Shown piece by piece: positions 34,963 through 44,192 of a stretch of DNA of 64,000 bases; within the stretch, counting starts at the first letter, position 1; every line of letters starts with the position of its first letter. Position numbers and translations under genes: made by a program. This DNA is from Streptomyces virginiae (lineage in GTDB: Bacteria; Actinomycetota; Actinomycetes; Streptomycetales; Streptomycetaceae): assembly GCF_000720455.1 (NCBI RefSeq), contig NZ_JOAK01000016.1, positions 248,001 to 312,000 on the forward strand. The letters run 5' to 3'. Under the pieces are notes generated by a model that saw only the letters and a list, made by a program, of their open reading frames with translations, was not told the DNA's origin and made no database searches.

Positions 34963-34986
34963 TCCGCCCCGGCTAGCCGGGGCGGA
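34963..34986. terminator. Perfect palindromic terminator containing a stop codon
   Basis: TCCGCCCCGGCT and AGCCGGGGCGGA form a 24-bp perfect palindrome between convergent genes. The TAG stop of the TetR at 34973-34975 lies at its centre, so the terminator doubles as coding end. Confidence 0.75.
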
Positions 34987-35632
34987 CCGCGGCCTCGATG
35001 TGGGCGAGCTGGGCGGCGAGGATGTCGTCGAACGCGCCGCGGCGATCCGCCCCGAGGGGGCGGACGTCGCGGGCGAAGTGGGCCAGGGCCGGGAAGCGTT
35101 CGGGGTCGGCGCCCAGGACCGCCACGCGGAACAGCTCCATGCCCTGTTCGTGCTCCCCGGGGGTGACGGTGCTGACCCCGGCCTCGGAGGAGATCAGTGC
35201 GGCGATGAGCACCGCGAGCCGGTGGTAGCGCGCCGGGATCTCCTCGTCGGGCAGCCCCGACATGCGCAGGGCCTGCAGTACCTCTTCCATGACCAGCCGG
35301 GAGCCGGTGCCGCTCGATGCGTAGCGCCCCCAGACCGCGGCGAGCTGGGGCTGCCGCCCGAAAGCCTCCCGCACGTGCAGCGCCAGGGACGTGATGCGCT
35401 GCTTCCAGTCACCCTCGTGGCGGTAGCCGTCCATCGCGGTCAGAAGCACCCGGTCGGCGACCGCGCGCAGCAGTTCGGTCTTGCTGCGGAAGTGGCGGTA
35501 GAGGCTGCTGGAATCGGTCCCGAGGACAGCGGCCAGCTTGCGCACGCTGAACGAATCCGCGTCGCTCGTGCGCAGCAGTTCCGCCGCCGCGTCCAGGATC
35601 TCTTCGGTTGACCAACGCCTTCGGCCTGCCAT
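34973..35632 (-). CDS. TetR-family regulator next to serine hydrolase
   Basis: A 219-residue regulator: STEEILDAAAELLRTSDADS then FSVRKLAAVLGTDSSSLYRH is the helix-turn-helix, and the C-terminal half fits TetR_C-type ligand domains. The ATG at 35632 (MAGRRRWSTEE) has GAGAGGAG upstream and is preferred over a longer frame. It is divergent from the serine hydrolase gene across a 7-bp-arm palindrome (35678-35694) and probably regulates it. Confidence 0.87.
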   Translation of the reverse strand: MAGRRRWSTEEILDAAAELLRTSDADSFSVRKLAAVLGTDSSSLYRHFRSKTELLRAVADRVLLTAMDGYRHEGDWKQRITSLALHVREAFGRQPQLAAVWGRYASSGTGSRLVMEEVLQALRMSGLPDEEIPARYHRLAVLIAALISSEAGVSTVTPGEHEQGMELFRVAVLGADPERFPALAHFARDVRPLGADRRGAFDDILAAQLAHIEAAVRPG

Positions 35633-35677
35633 TCGGCTCCTCTCGCCAGGTCCCATCCTAACCAATGCACTTGGTGT

Positions 35678-35694
35678 TGCACGCACCGCGTGCA
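35678..35694. promoter_or_regulatory. Palindrome between divergent tetR and serine hydrolase
   Basis: TGCACGC and GCGTGCA are perfect 7-bp arms around ACC. A related TGCA-containing half (ATGCACTTGGTGTTGCA) precedes it. Likely operator of the adjacent TetR. Confidence 0.6.
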
Positions 35695-35764
35695 TAATGA
35701 GGACATGGGCCTGCCGGAGGTGTGTCGGCGGAGCTCACCCGGGGAACGCGAAAGGACGCCTGAC

Positions 35765-36883
35765 GTGAAGAACCCACTGGATTTCGCGGCACTGGACGCG
35801 GCCGTCGAGAACGTGCACCGCGCCGGGATGCCGGGACTGTTCGCCGAAGTACGAGACGGCGACCAGGTCTGGCACGGGGCCGCCGGGGTGGCCGACGTCG
35901 ACACCGGCCGCCCCGTGACCGCCGACATGCGCCACCGCGTCGGCAGCATCACCAAGACCTTCACCGCCGCCGCGGTCCTGCAGCAGGCCGAGAGCGGTCG
36001 GATCGGTCTCGACACACCGATCGGCCGGTACCTTCCGGAGCCGGTTTTTGGCGGACGCGGTGACGCGATCACGGTCCGGATGCTGATCAACCACACCAGC
36101 GGCCTCGCCGAGTACCTCCCGTACGCCTACCCCTCCCTCAAGGCGTACCCCGTCCTCGCGGACACCGGCCCCCAGAGCCTGGACGACCACCGACTCACCC
36201 GGTTCGACCCCGCCGAACTGATCGAGATGGGGGTCACCGCACCGCCCGTCGGCACCCCCGGCGGCACGCCGGGCGTGTACTCCAACACCAACTACCTGCT
36301 CCTCGTCCAGATCCTGGAGCAGGTGACCGGCACCACGGCCGAGCGGTACATCACCCGCAACGTCATCGAGCGCGCCGGACTCCGGGACACCGGATTCCCC
36401 ACCGGACCGGACGTCGACGGGCCGCACTCGCGGCTCTACGAGGCGTGGTTCGGCATGATCGACCCGCCGCGCGACTACAGCGCCTACGACATGTCATGGG
36501 TGGGGCCCTCGGCCTCGCTGATATCGACCGTCTCGGACCTCAACCGCTTCTACGGCCTGCTGCTGGCCGGGGAGATCGTCAGCCCGTCGTCGTTGGCGCA
36601 GATGCAGCGCACCGTTCCGGTCGTCTCCCAGGAGGGGAAGATCATCGACTACGGCCTCGGCCTGCACCCGACGCGGGCCCCCGGCCAGGGCACCTTCTGG
36701 GGCCACGGCGGCACGGTCTGGGGCGGTGGAGCCCTGGCGATGACCCGTGCCGACGGCAGACGGCGGATGGCGGTCGCGGTGAACCTGCAGAGGTGGAACG
36801 GGCTCGACTGCGCCGGCAGGCCGCAGCCCCATCCCATCGACGACGCGCTCGCGACCCTGTACCGCGTGGCGATGTACGGCTGA
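35765..36883 (+). CDS. Serine hydrolase, beta-lactamase/D-Ala-D-Ala peptidase family
   Basis: A 372-residue penicillin-binding-fold hydrolase: SITK in VGSITKTFTAA is the SxxK nucleophile motif, YSNTNY the Y-x-N-type second motif, and WGHGGTVWGGG the third (HxG). It lacks a signal peptide from the chosen start, so it may be cytoplasmic. GTG at 35765 has AAAGGACG upstream; ATGs at 35690 and 35705 are longer alternatives overlapping the palindrome. Substrate could be a D-amino peptide, ester or lactam. Confidence 0.82.
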   Translation: MKNPLDFAALDAAVENVHRAGMPGLFAEVRDGDQVWHGAAGVADVDTGRPVTADMRHRVGSITKTFTAAAVLQQAESGRIGLDTPIGRYLPEPVFGGRGDAITVRMLINHTSGLAEYLPYAYPSLKAYPVLADTGPQSLDDHRLTRFDPAELIEMGVTAPPVGTPGGTPGVYSNTNYLLLVQILEQVTGTTAERYITRNVIERAGLRDTGFPTGPDVDGPHSRLYEAWFGMIDPPRDYSAYDMSWVGPSASLISTVSDLNRFYGLLLAGEIVSPSSLAQMQRTVPVVSQEGKIIDYGLGLHPTRAPGQGTFWGHGGTVWGGGALAMTRADGRRRMAVAVNLQRWNGLDCAGRPQPHPIDDALATLYRVAMYG

Positions 36884-36909
36884 GCGGGCAGCGCAGGGCG
36901 AGGGCCGGC

Positions 36910-37485
36910 TCATGCCCAGTTGTGGTGCGGGTACGGAGCGTTGGGGCGGGCGCCGGGCTCCGGGCCGGTGGACCCGGTGCGGGTCGTGACGAGGGCGCGG
37001 GCGTGCTCCACCAGGCCGGTGCGCGGGGTGGTGGGGTGGCCGGGCGATCGCGTTTTCGCCCGGCGGATGTTCTCGCCCATCCGCTCCAGGGACTCCTGTG
37101 CGCAGGCCTCCCGCAGGCGCGGGAAGAGGTTCTCCTCCTCGTCCCAGACGTGCGCGGTGACCTCGGCCCGGAGGGCCGCGACGAGCGGATCGAAATCCGG
37201 CCCGTCGGCGTCGAGCCCTTCGAGGTCCTTGAGGAGCTTCTCCATCCGGGCGTGCTCGGCGATCTCCCGGTCCGCGATGAGGTCGCCGTCCGGGAACACC
37301 TCGCGCAGCGTCGGGTAGAGGTGCTCCTCCTCGGTGACGGTGTGCCGGACCAGCTCGATCGTCAGCCGCTCTGCCGCCGTCTGCCGTTCCCCGGCCGGGA
37401 CGGCCCGCTCGATGATGTCGAACGTCTCGTCCATCTCACGGTGGTCCGCGGTCAGTTCGGTGATGACGTCGACTGCGTGTGCCAT
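36910..37485 (-). CDS. Hemerythrin domain protein
   Basis: A 191-residue protein; residues 1-140 form a four-helix hemerythrin-like bundle with metal ligands in ADHREMDETF, RHTVTEEEHLYP, EHARMEKLL and HVWDEEENLFP. Such proteins bind a di-iron centre and sense or store oxygen or nitric oxide. The C-terminal 45 residues are disordered. AAGGAGTT precedes the ATG. Confidence 0.9.
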   Translation of the reverse strand: MAHAVDVITELTADHREMDETFDIIERAVPAGERQTAAERLTIELVRHTVTEEEHLYPTLREVFPDGDLIADREIAEHARMEKLLKDLEGLDADGPDFDPLVAALRAEVTAHVWDEEENLFPRLREACAQESLERMGENIRRAKTRSPGHPTTPRTGLVEHARALVTTRTGSTGPEPGARPNAPYPHHNWA

Positions 37486-37651
37486 GGCCCAACTCCTTCG
37501 TCGAGGGTCGCCCGCCGGCGCGGACCGCCGGCCGGCTTGCGCGTCTACCCTCGGTCGCGCCCGGCTAACGGCCGTCCCGCGCGTTAGCCGCGCGCCGGAG
37601 CGGGCAGGCGCCAGGGAGAAGCGAACGCGAACCCGTCTCGAGGAGGCACCG

Positions 37652-37918
37652 ATGAAGGCTTCGGCAGTCGCGTACAAGCCCGTGGGGCTGGCCCTCGGCG
37701 CCCTCGGAGGCGCGCTGGCCGGCGTCGCGTTCAAGCAAGTGTGGAAGGGGCTCGGCCGCGAGGACGACGCGCCGAACGCCACCGACGAGGACCGGTCGTG
37801 GCGGGAGATCCTCATCGCCGCGATCCTGCAGGGCGCCGTCTTCGCCGCGGTCAAGGCGTCCATCGACCGGGGCGGGGCCGTGGCCGTCCGGCGGCTCACC
37901 GGCACCTGGCCCGACTGA
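37652..37918 (+). CDS. DUF4235 membrane protein
   Basis: An 88-residue protein with two hydrophobic stretches (YKPVGLALGALGGALAGVAF and ILIAAILQGAVFAAVKASI) and the KQVWKGL and DRSWREI segments of the DUF4235 family. The function is unknown. GAGGAGG lies upstream of the ATG. Low-complexity GAC/GGC repeats follow its stop up to about 37975. Confidence 0.88.
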   Translation: MKASAVAYKPVGLALGALGGALAGVAFKQVWKGLGREDDAPNATDEDRSWREILIAAILQGAVFAAVKASIDRGGAVAVRRLTGTWPD

Positions 37919-38010
37919 CGGCCGACTGACGGGCGACAGGCGGCCGACCGGCGGGCGACCGGCGGCCGACTGACCCGGCCGTGCGTCCACGGTGCGGTAC
38001 GTTGACGTTC

Positions 38011-38550
38011 ATGACGGGACTCGATCAAGTGGCCTGGCCGACCGCGCCGATACGGACCGAGCGGCTGGTGCTGCGCGAGTCCGAGGCCCGGGACCGTGAG
38101 GCGTTCGTCGAACTGTTCGCCTCGCCGGAGGTGGGCACCTACGTCGGCGGCTCCCGACCGCGTGCCGAGCTGGAGCGCTCGGCGCCCGAGGTGCCCGGCC
38201 GGCGTCCGGGCTTCTTCGTGATCGAGCTCGACGGAGCGATGATCGGCATGATCACGCTCGACCCGCGCGCCCCGGGTCGTCGCGGACACGTCCGTCCGGG
38301 TGGCGGGGAGACCGAGCTCGGCTGCATGTTCCTGCCGCACGCGTGGGGCCGCGGGTACGCCGCCGAGGCGTGCGGGGCGGCCCTCGACTGGTTCGCCGGC
38401 GCACTCCCCGGCGAGCCCGTGGTGCTGTGCACCCAGAGCGCCAACGACCGCGCGGTGCGGCTCGCGGCGAAGCTGGGGTTCGCCGAGGTGGAACGCTTCG
38501 AGGAGTTCGGCGCCGAACAGTGGTTCGGCGTCCGCACACCCCCCGCCTGA
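38011..38550 (+). CDS. GNAT-family N-acetyltransferase
   Basis: A 179-residue acetyltransferase of the RimJ/RimL type: IRTERLVLRESEARD starts the fold, ELGCMFLPHAWGRGYAAEACGAAL contains the acetyl-CoA pyrophosphate loop (GRGYA), and VVLCTQSANDRAVRLAAKLGF the following helix. ATG at 38011 gives the standard start; a GTG at 37981 would add 10 residues. The acceptor is unknown. Confidence 0.88.
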   Translation: MTGLDQVAWPTAPIRTERLVLRESEARDREAFVELFASPEVGTYVGGSRPRAELERSAPEVPGRRPGFFVIELDGAMIGMITLDPRAPGRRGHVRPGGGETELGCMFLPHAWGRGYAAEACGAALDWFAGALPGEPVVLCTQSANDRAVRLAAKLGFAEVERFEEFGAEQWFGVRTPPA

Positions 38551-38954
38551 GGCGGCACCGAGGCCCCGTGCCGACCGGCCACGGTCCGTACCCGGGCGAC
38601 CGCGTCGGCGGAGGGCTGCACCCGATCGGAACCCCCTGCTGGACACCGCGGCCGAGTAGTCCGAGCGCGCCGGGACCCGGGTGCTGCGGGGCCGCGGGAC
38701 GACGCTGACACCGACTCGTTCTCGCCGGACCGTACTGGACGGCGCGGACGGTCTGCCGGCCCGTCACCGCTCCGCGCTGCTCGGCCGAGCAGCGCGGCAG
38801 CCGTCCGTGCCAGGGGCACCCCGCGCCGCTGGTCGGTGCTGCTCCCGGCAGATCTCGCCGCCACCGGGCACCGGCTGTAACGCAGGCGCAGCAGGTCTAG
38901 CATGAAGGGGGAGCTTCACTTCCTGGCCCGGGCCGCAGCGGCAGGGAGGCCCGC
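38551..38954. other. Intergenic region with a 26-bp perfect palindrome
   Basis: No gene is supported. CCGCGCTGCTCGG and CCGAGCAGCGCGG (38772-38797) form a 26-bp perfect palindrome, either a regulator site or a hairpin in the leader of the downstream hydrolase gene. The rest has no codon bias. Confidence 0.5.
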
Positions 38955-40790
38955 ATGGCGTTCGACACCACTGGTTCCGAGCAGGCGTACGGCGGCCGGT
39001 ACACCCCGATCTCCGACCACGGCCTGATCGGCGATCTCCGTACGACCGCCCTGGTCGGCACGAACGGCACCATCGACTGGTACTGCTGCCCGCGCTTCGA
39101 CGCGCCCAGCGTCTTCGGGTCCATCCTCGACGCCGACCGGGGCGGGTCGTTCGAGCTGGCCGCCGAGGTCCCGACCCGCACCAGACAGTTCTACTTCCCC
39201 GACACGAACGTCCTGATCACGCGGTTCTTCGCCGCGGACGGGGTGGCGGAGATCCAGGACTTCATGCCCGTCGTCGACGAGTCCCGCGAGGCGGCCCGGC
39301 ACCGGCTGATCCGGCGGGTGATCTGCGTCCGCGGAACCCTCCCGTTCAGGGCGCGGATCGCCCCCCGCTTCGGCTACGGCGCAGAAGCGCACACCACGCA
39401 CCTCGAAGGCGGCACGGCGGTGTTCCGGTCCCCTTCACTGGCGCTCGCGCTGACTGCCACCGCACCCCTGGAAGCCGATGGCCCGGACGTCCGGTCGCAC
39501 TTCAAGCTGCTCGAGGGCGAGTCCCACGTGTTCGCCCTGGACCGGATCGGCGACGACGTCCCGCCCCGGGCGTGCCCGCGCGCCGAGGCGCAGGAGCAGG
39601 CCGAGGCGACCGTCCGGTTCTGGCGCCACTGGCTGGCCCGCTCGCGCTACCACGGCCGGTGGCGGGAGATGGTGAACCGCTCCGCGCTGGTGCTGAAGCT
39701 GCTCACCTACGCGCCGACCGGTGCGATCGTCGCCGCACCGACCACCAGCCTGCCCGAGCAGATCGGGGGCGAGCGCAACTGGGACTACCGCTACGTCTGG
39801 GTCCGCGACGCCGCCTTCTGCGTGTACGCGATGCTGCGCCTGGGCTTCACCTCGGAGGCCGAGGCGTTCATGGGGTTCATCTCCGAGCGCGGCATCCTGC
39901 GGGGCACGGGCGAGACCGGTCCGTTGCAGATCATGTACGGCATCGACGGGCGCACCGACCTGCCCGAATACGAGCTTGCGCACCTGGAGGGATACCTCGG
40001 CTCCGCGCCGGTCCGGGTCGGCAACGCCGCCACCGGCCAGCTCCAGCTGGACATCTACGGCGCCCTGATCGACTCGATCTACCTCTACGACAAGTGGGGG
40101 CAGCCGATCAGCAGTGACCGCTGGGACGAGGTCGGTGCCGTGGTGGACTGGCTGTGCGAGCACTGGGACCAGCCCGACGAGGGCGTGTGGGAGACCAGGG
40201 CGGGCCGGCGGAACTTCGTGTACTCGCGGTTGATGTGCTGGGTGGCGCTGGAGCGCGCGATGCGCATGGCCAACCGCCGCGGTCTGCCGGCGGACCTGAC
40301 CCGCTGGCGGGAGTCCCGGGACGCGATCTACCGGCAGATCATGCGGCGCGGCTGGTCGGCCGAGCGGGCGGCGTTCGTCCAGGGACTGGACGACCACGTG
40401 CTGGACGCGTCGCTGCTGATGATGCCGATGGCCAAGTTCGTCTCGCCCACCGACCCCAAGTGGCTCTCCACCCTGGACGCACTCACCACGGACCTGGTCT
40501 CCGACTCGCTGGTGTACCGCTACGACCCGACCGCGAGCCCGGACGGCCTGCGCGGCCCCGAAGGCACCTTCTCGATCTGCTCGTTCTGGTACGTGGAGGC
40601 GCTGGCCCGCGCAGGCCGGCTGGAGGAGGCCCGGCTCGCCTTCGAGAAGATGCTCACCTACGCCAACCACCTCGGCCTGTTCGCGGAGGAGATCGGCCCG
40701 ACCGGCGAACAACTGGGCAACTTCCCACAGGCCTTCACCCACCTCTCGCTGATCAGCGCCGCGTTCAACCTCGACCGCGCGCTGGGCTGA
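38955..40790 (+). CDS. Glycoside hydrolase family 15 protein
   Basis: A 611-residue cytoplasmic protein (no signal). An N-terminal beta-sandwich (IGDLRTTALVGTNGTIDWYCCP) is followed by an (alpha/alpha)6 barrel with NWDYRYVWVRDAAF and, at the end, ALARAGRLEEARLAFE and EEIGPTGEQLGNFPQAFTHLS, where the catalytic Glu pair is expected. Family members in actinobacteria include glucoamylase-like enzymes and trehalases; trehalase is the better-known role, but which one applies here is not settled. GGGAGG precedes the ATG. Confidence 0.88.
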   Translation: MAFDTTGSEQAYGGRYTPISDHGLIGDLRTTALVGTNGTIDWYCCPRFDAPSVFGSILDADRGGSFELAAEVPTRTRQFYFPDTNVLITRFFAADGVAEIQDFMPVVDESREAARHRLIRRVICVRGTLPFRARIAPRFGYGAEAHTTHLEGGTAVFRSPSLALALTATAPLEADGPDVRSHFKLLEGESHVFALDRIGDDVPPRACPRAEAQEQAEATVRFWRHWLARSRYHGRWREMVNRSALVLKLLTYAPTGAIVAAPTTSLPEQIGGERNWDYRYVWVRDAAFCVYAMLRLGFTSEAEAFMGFISERGILRGTGETGPLQIMYGIDGRTDLPEYELAHLEGYLGSAPVRVGNAATGQLQLDIYGALIDSIYLYDKWGQPISSDRWDEVGAVVDWLCEHWDQPDEGVWETRAGRRNFVYSRLMCWVALERAMRMANRRGLPADLTRWRESRDAIYRQIMRRGWSAERAAFVQGLDDHVLDASLLMMPMAKFVSPTDPKWLSTLDALTTDLVSDSLVYRYDPTASPDGLRGPEGTFSICSFWYVEALARAGRLEEARLAFEKMLTYANHLGLFAEEIGPTGEQLGNFPQAFTHLSLISAAFNLDRALG

Positions 40791-40816
40791 GGGTCCGGGG
40801 GCGCCGGGGGTGCCGG

Positions 40817-41770
40817 TCAGGCCAGGGCCTCGCGCAGGGTGTCGACGGCGAGTCCGATGGCGAGGGTGGCCGCGGCGGTCTCGCGCAGGGCGTTCAGCAT
40901 GACGAAGTCGTGGATGGTGCCCAGCGCGCGCAGCGCGGTGACGGGCACCCCGGCCGCCCGCAGCTTCGCGGCGTACGCCTCGCCCTCGTCGCGGAGCACG
41001 TCGGCCTCGGCGGTGATGACCAGGGCCGGCGGCAGTCCGGTGAGCTGCTCGGTGCCGGCCCGCAGCGGGGACGCGGTGATCTCCGTGCGCCGGAGCGGGT
41101 CGGTCGTGTACTGGTCCCAGAACCAGCGCATGGCGTCGCGGCGCAGGAAGTACCCTTCCGCGAACTGCAGGTAGGACGCGCTGTCGAAGGAGGCGTCGGT
41201 CACCGGGTAGAAGAGGACCTGCTGGACGAGTCGGACGTCGCCGCGTTCCTTGGCCATCAGGGTGAGGGCGGCGCTCATGTTGCCGCCCACCGAGTCGCCG
41301 GCGACGGCGAGGCGGTCGGCGTCGAGGCCGTGCCGGTGGCCCTCCGTGGTGATCCACTGCGCGACGGCGTAGTTCTGCTCGATGGCGACGGGGTAGCGGG
41401 CCTCGGGGGAGAGGTCGTACTCGGGGAAGACCACGGCCGCCCCCGCGCCGACGGCGAGTTCGCGCACCAGCCGGTCGTGGGTGTGGGCGTTGCCGAAGAC
41501 CCAGCCCGCACCGTGGATGTAGAGGATGACGGGGAGCGGGCCGGTGGCGCCGCCCGGGCGGACGATGCGGGTGCGGACCTGGCCGGTGGGGCCGCCGGGC
41601 ACGGCGATCCATTCCTCGTCGACGGGCGGCAGGGCGACGCCGTCGCCGCTCTGGACGTCGTCCACGGCCTTGCGGCCGTCGGCGACGGGGATCTCGTAGA
41701 GGAACGGAGGCTTGGCGGTGGCGTCGGCGAAGGCCTGGGCGGCGGGCTCCAGGACGGGTCGGCTCGACAT
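40817..41770 (-). CDS. HSL-type alpha/beta hydrolase (esterase/lipase)
   Basis: A 317-residue esterase of the hormone-sensitive-lipase family: LYIHGAGWVFGN is the HGGG-type oxyanion motif, AGDSVGGN holds the nucleophile Ser, TAEADVLRDEG the acid, and GTIHDF the His. AAGGAG precedes the ATG at 41770. Upstream sequence (41771-42368) contains several palindromes. Substrate unknown. Confidence 0.9.
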   Translation of the reverse strand: MSSRPVLEPAAQAFADATAKPPFLYEIPVADGRKAVDDVQSGDGVALPPVDEEWIAVPGGPTGQVRTRIVRPGGATGPLPVILYIHGAGWVFGNAHTHDRLVRELAVGAGAAVVFPEYDLSPEARYPVAIEQNYAVAQWITTEGHRHGLDADRLAVAGDSVGGNMSAALTLMAKERGDVRLVQQVLFYPVTDASFDSASYLQFAEGYFLRRDAMRWFWDQYTTDPLRRTEITASPLRAGTEQLTGLPPALVITAEADVLRDEGEAYAAKLRAAGVPVTALRALGTIHDFVMLNALRETAAATLAIGLAVDTLREALA

Positions 41771-42368
41771 GGTGGAACTCCTTGGAGGGAGGTGGCGGGC
41801 GGCCGTGGCTGTGGCGTTCAGGATCCCGCCGGCGGCTGCTCGCAGGCGGGAGACGGCCACCGGCGCGCCGGAGCGGAACCCGCTCAGCCGAGGAGGGCGA
41901 GCAGGGCGGCGTGTACCCCGGGCGGTGCCGAACACGAAGGGTGTCCGCTCTGAAAAGGGCGGGAGGAGGAGCGGAAGGGGCCGATGTCGGCGGTCCGGAG
42001 GGCGGCGGTCGCGGCGGGGATGAGGATCGGCCATATCAGTGGCGTGATATGCACCTTAATTGGATCACGACATCGTGCTTGGATGGCGCCGCCACAGTAA
42101 TTCGTTTACCGCTTAACGGTTTTGACGAACCGGCGGTAACTCCTCGAAGCGTCCGGGTTACGGAGAAGGGAGAAAAGGTCGGCGGGAAGGAAATGTGCCA
42201 TCCGTCGGCTCGACTTCCACAAGATCCGTTATGTAGTGTTCCAGTTATTCACCGCCCAACGGGGGGCGGACGGCGACTTCGGGATTGGTCCGGACTATTT
42301 CCGGCGTGTGACGGCCCCGCAGAACCGGCAGACCACCGCCCCCGCCACGCTCCCTATTGGGGGAATGC
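41771..42368. promoter_or_regulatory. Low-GC regulatory gap before the RiPP-cluster SARP, with palindromes
   Basis: No gene is seen in this 598-bp gap, and 42030-42250 is noticeably less GC-rich than its surroundings. CATATCA and TGATATG (42032-42051) are perfect 7-bp arms with a 6-bp spacer. TTACCGC and GCGGTAA (42106-42139) enclose CGGTT/AACCG and a 6-nt loop, a nested stem that could form in the leader RNA. CACGA/TCGTG lies near 42066. These are candidate operators for the esterase and the SARP. Confidence 0.5.
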
Positions 42369-44132
42369 GTGTCCCGACACGGGGGATCAATCATCCGGTT
42401 CCAGCTTTTGGGGCCCTTGAGCATTGCGCACGGCCCCGAAACCGTCGTTCTCAAACCGTCCAAGCCGACCAGTCTCCTCGCCGCACTTCTGCTGCACCCG
42501 AACACGGTGGTGTCGACCACCTACCTGCTGCGCGCCGTATGGGACGAGGAACCGCCCGCCACGGCCCGCGCCGCACTGCAGACGTGCGTCCTGCGGCTGC
42601 GCCGGCTTTTCGCCAAGTACGGCATATCCGCGACCACGATCGAGGCCGTGCCGGGCGGTTACCGGATGCACAGCGACACCGAAACCCTCGACCTCGTCCA
42701 GTTCCGCACGCTCGCGGCAGGGGCCGGGGCGGCGGCCGGCCCGGGGGAGGAGCTCTACCGGCTGCGCGAGGCGCTGTCCCTCTGGCAGGGGCACCCCCTC
42801 GCCAACGTCGCCTCGCGCATGCTCCAGCACGATGCGGTGCCCGCACTCGAACAGGAGCGGCTGCGGGTGCTGGAACGGGTCTGCGACCTCGAACTCGCCG
42901 CCGGCAACTGCCATCAGGTCCTGGTCGACCTGTACGAGAGCGCGCGCCGGCACCCGGTGCGCGAACGCTTCACCGAGCAGCTCGTCGAGGCGCTCTACCG
43001 CACCGGGCGCCAGGCCGAGGCGCTCGCCGAATACCGCACGGTGCGCGACCGGCTGCGGGACGAACTCGGCATCGACCCCGGACCGGGACTGCGCCGCCTG
43101 GAACTCGCCATCCTGCGCGCCGAAGAGCTGGCGCCCGCCCCGCCGCTGCCCGCGCGCACCGCGGACGCGGCCGGAGCCCCCGCGCTGCCCGCCGGCGCGG
43201 CCGCGACGGCCCGGCCGCCCCGCGCGGTACCGCCGGTCCCGGCCTTCGCCGGGCGCGACGCCGACCGCAGGGCCATGGCCGCCCGGCTCACCGCCGCAGG
43301 CGGTCCGCGCCTGGTCGTCGTCTCGGGAGCGCCGGGCATCGGCAAGTCCGCGCTCGCCCGCCAGACCGCCCACGAGGTGCAGGAGGCCTTCCCCGGCGGG
43401 GTGTTCACCCTCCAGCTGGCCCGGCCGGACGGGACCCCGGTCGCCGTCGAGGAGGCGGCGCGGCTCCTGCCGGAACCGGCCCCCGGCCGCCGCCTGATCG
43501 TCCTGGACGGTGCGGCCGGATCCTGGCAGGTGCTGCCGCTGCTGCCCGCCGCGGAGGACGACGCCGTCCTCGTGACCAGCAGGCGCCAACTGGCCGCGGT
43601 CGTCGCCACGCACGGCGGCGCCGTGCACCGCCTCGACGTGCTCCGGCCCGCCGAGGCGTACGGGCTCCTCGCCGGGCTCGTCGGCACGGAACGGATCGCG
43701 GCGGAGCCCGCCGCCGCCCGTGAACTGGCCCGCGTGTGCGGGCACTTCCCGCTCGCCCTGCGGATCGCCGCGGGACGGCTGCTGACCCGGCCCGGCCTGT
43801 CCCTCGCGGACTGCGCGGCCTGGCTCGCGGAGGACCCACCCGTACGGCTGGCGCTCGCCGAGGACGCCGGGCTCTCCGTACCCGAGGTGCTGGGGCAGGC
43901 CCTCGACGCACTGGCCCCCGATCTGCGGGAGGCGTTCCTCCGGCTGGGCGCACGCGCAGCAGCCGCGGACCCGTCGGCCGGGGAGAGCGAAGCCGTACTC
44001 GAACAGCTCGTGGAGGCAGGGCTGTTGGAGGACGGACCGCCCGGCCCGTACCGCCTGCACGACCTGCTCCGCATCTACGCGCGTTGGCGTCTGCGCACCC
44101 ACGAGACGGCGGCCCCGGCCGCACCGCGCTGA
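42369..44132 (+). CDS. AfsR/SARP-type regulator of the RiPP cluster
   Basis: A 587-residue regulator. Residues 8-95 form a winged helix (FQLLGPLSI, VVSTTYLLRAVWDEEPP, CVLRLRRLFAK), 100-245 a BTAD domain (VLVDLYESARRHPVRERFTE), and 290-580 an NB-ARC-like ATPase part with P-loop GAPGIGKSALARQ. The TPR region of full AfsR is absent. GTG at 42369 has GGGGGA upstream; a TTG at 42357 would add 4 residues without improving the match. It precedes the biosynthetic operon in the same direction, as SARP GodR does for goadsporin, so it is the probable pathway activator. Confidence 0.85.
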   Translation: MSRHGGSIIRFQLLGPLSIAHGPETVVLKPSKPTSLLAALLLHPNTVVSTTYLLRAVWDEEPPATARAALQTCVLRLRRLFAKYGISATTIEAVPGGYRMHSDTETLDLVQFRTLAAGAGAAAGPGEELYRLREALSLWQGHPLANVASRMLQHDAVPALEQERLRVLERVCDLELAAGNCHQVLVDLYESARRHPVRERFTEQLVEALYRTGRQAEALAEYRTVRDRLRDELGIDPGPGLRRLELAILRAEELAPAPPLPARTADAAGAPALPAGAAATARPPRAVPPVPAFAGRDADRRAMAARLTAAGGPRLVVVSGAPGIGKSALARQTAHEVQEAFPGGVFTLQLARPDGTPVAVEEAARLLPEPAPGRRLIVLDGAAGSWQVLPLLPAAEDDAVLVTSRRQLAAVVATHGGAVHRLDVLRPAEAYGLLAGLVGTERIAAEPAAARELARVCGHFPLALRIAAGRLLTRPGLSLADCAAWLAEDPPVRLALAEDAGLSVPEVLGQALDALAPDLREAFLRLGARAAAADPSAGESEAVLEQLVEAGLLEDGPPGPYRLHDLLRIYARWRLRTHETAAPAAPR

Positions 44133-44192
44133 CCCCGCCCGGCCCCGCCCGACCCGCACCGCCCGGCCCCGCCGCCCCGCACGCCTCTCCGC

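Noticed and set aside
34973..35632. ArsR or MarR regulator
   Set aside because: The helix-turn-helix and length fit TetR, with a palindromic operator in the divergent gap.
39435..41612. A 725-residue minus-strand open frame over the GH15 and esterase genes
   Set aside because: It has no recognisable domain and lies opposite a clear GH15 protein; the esterase is in a different frame.
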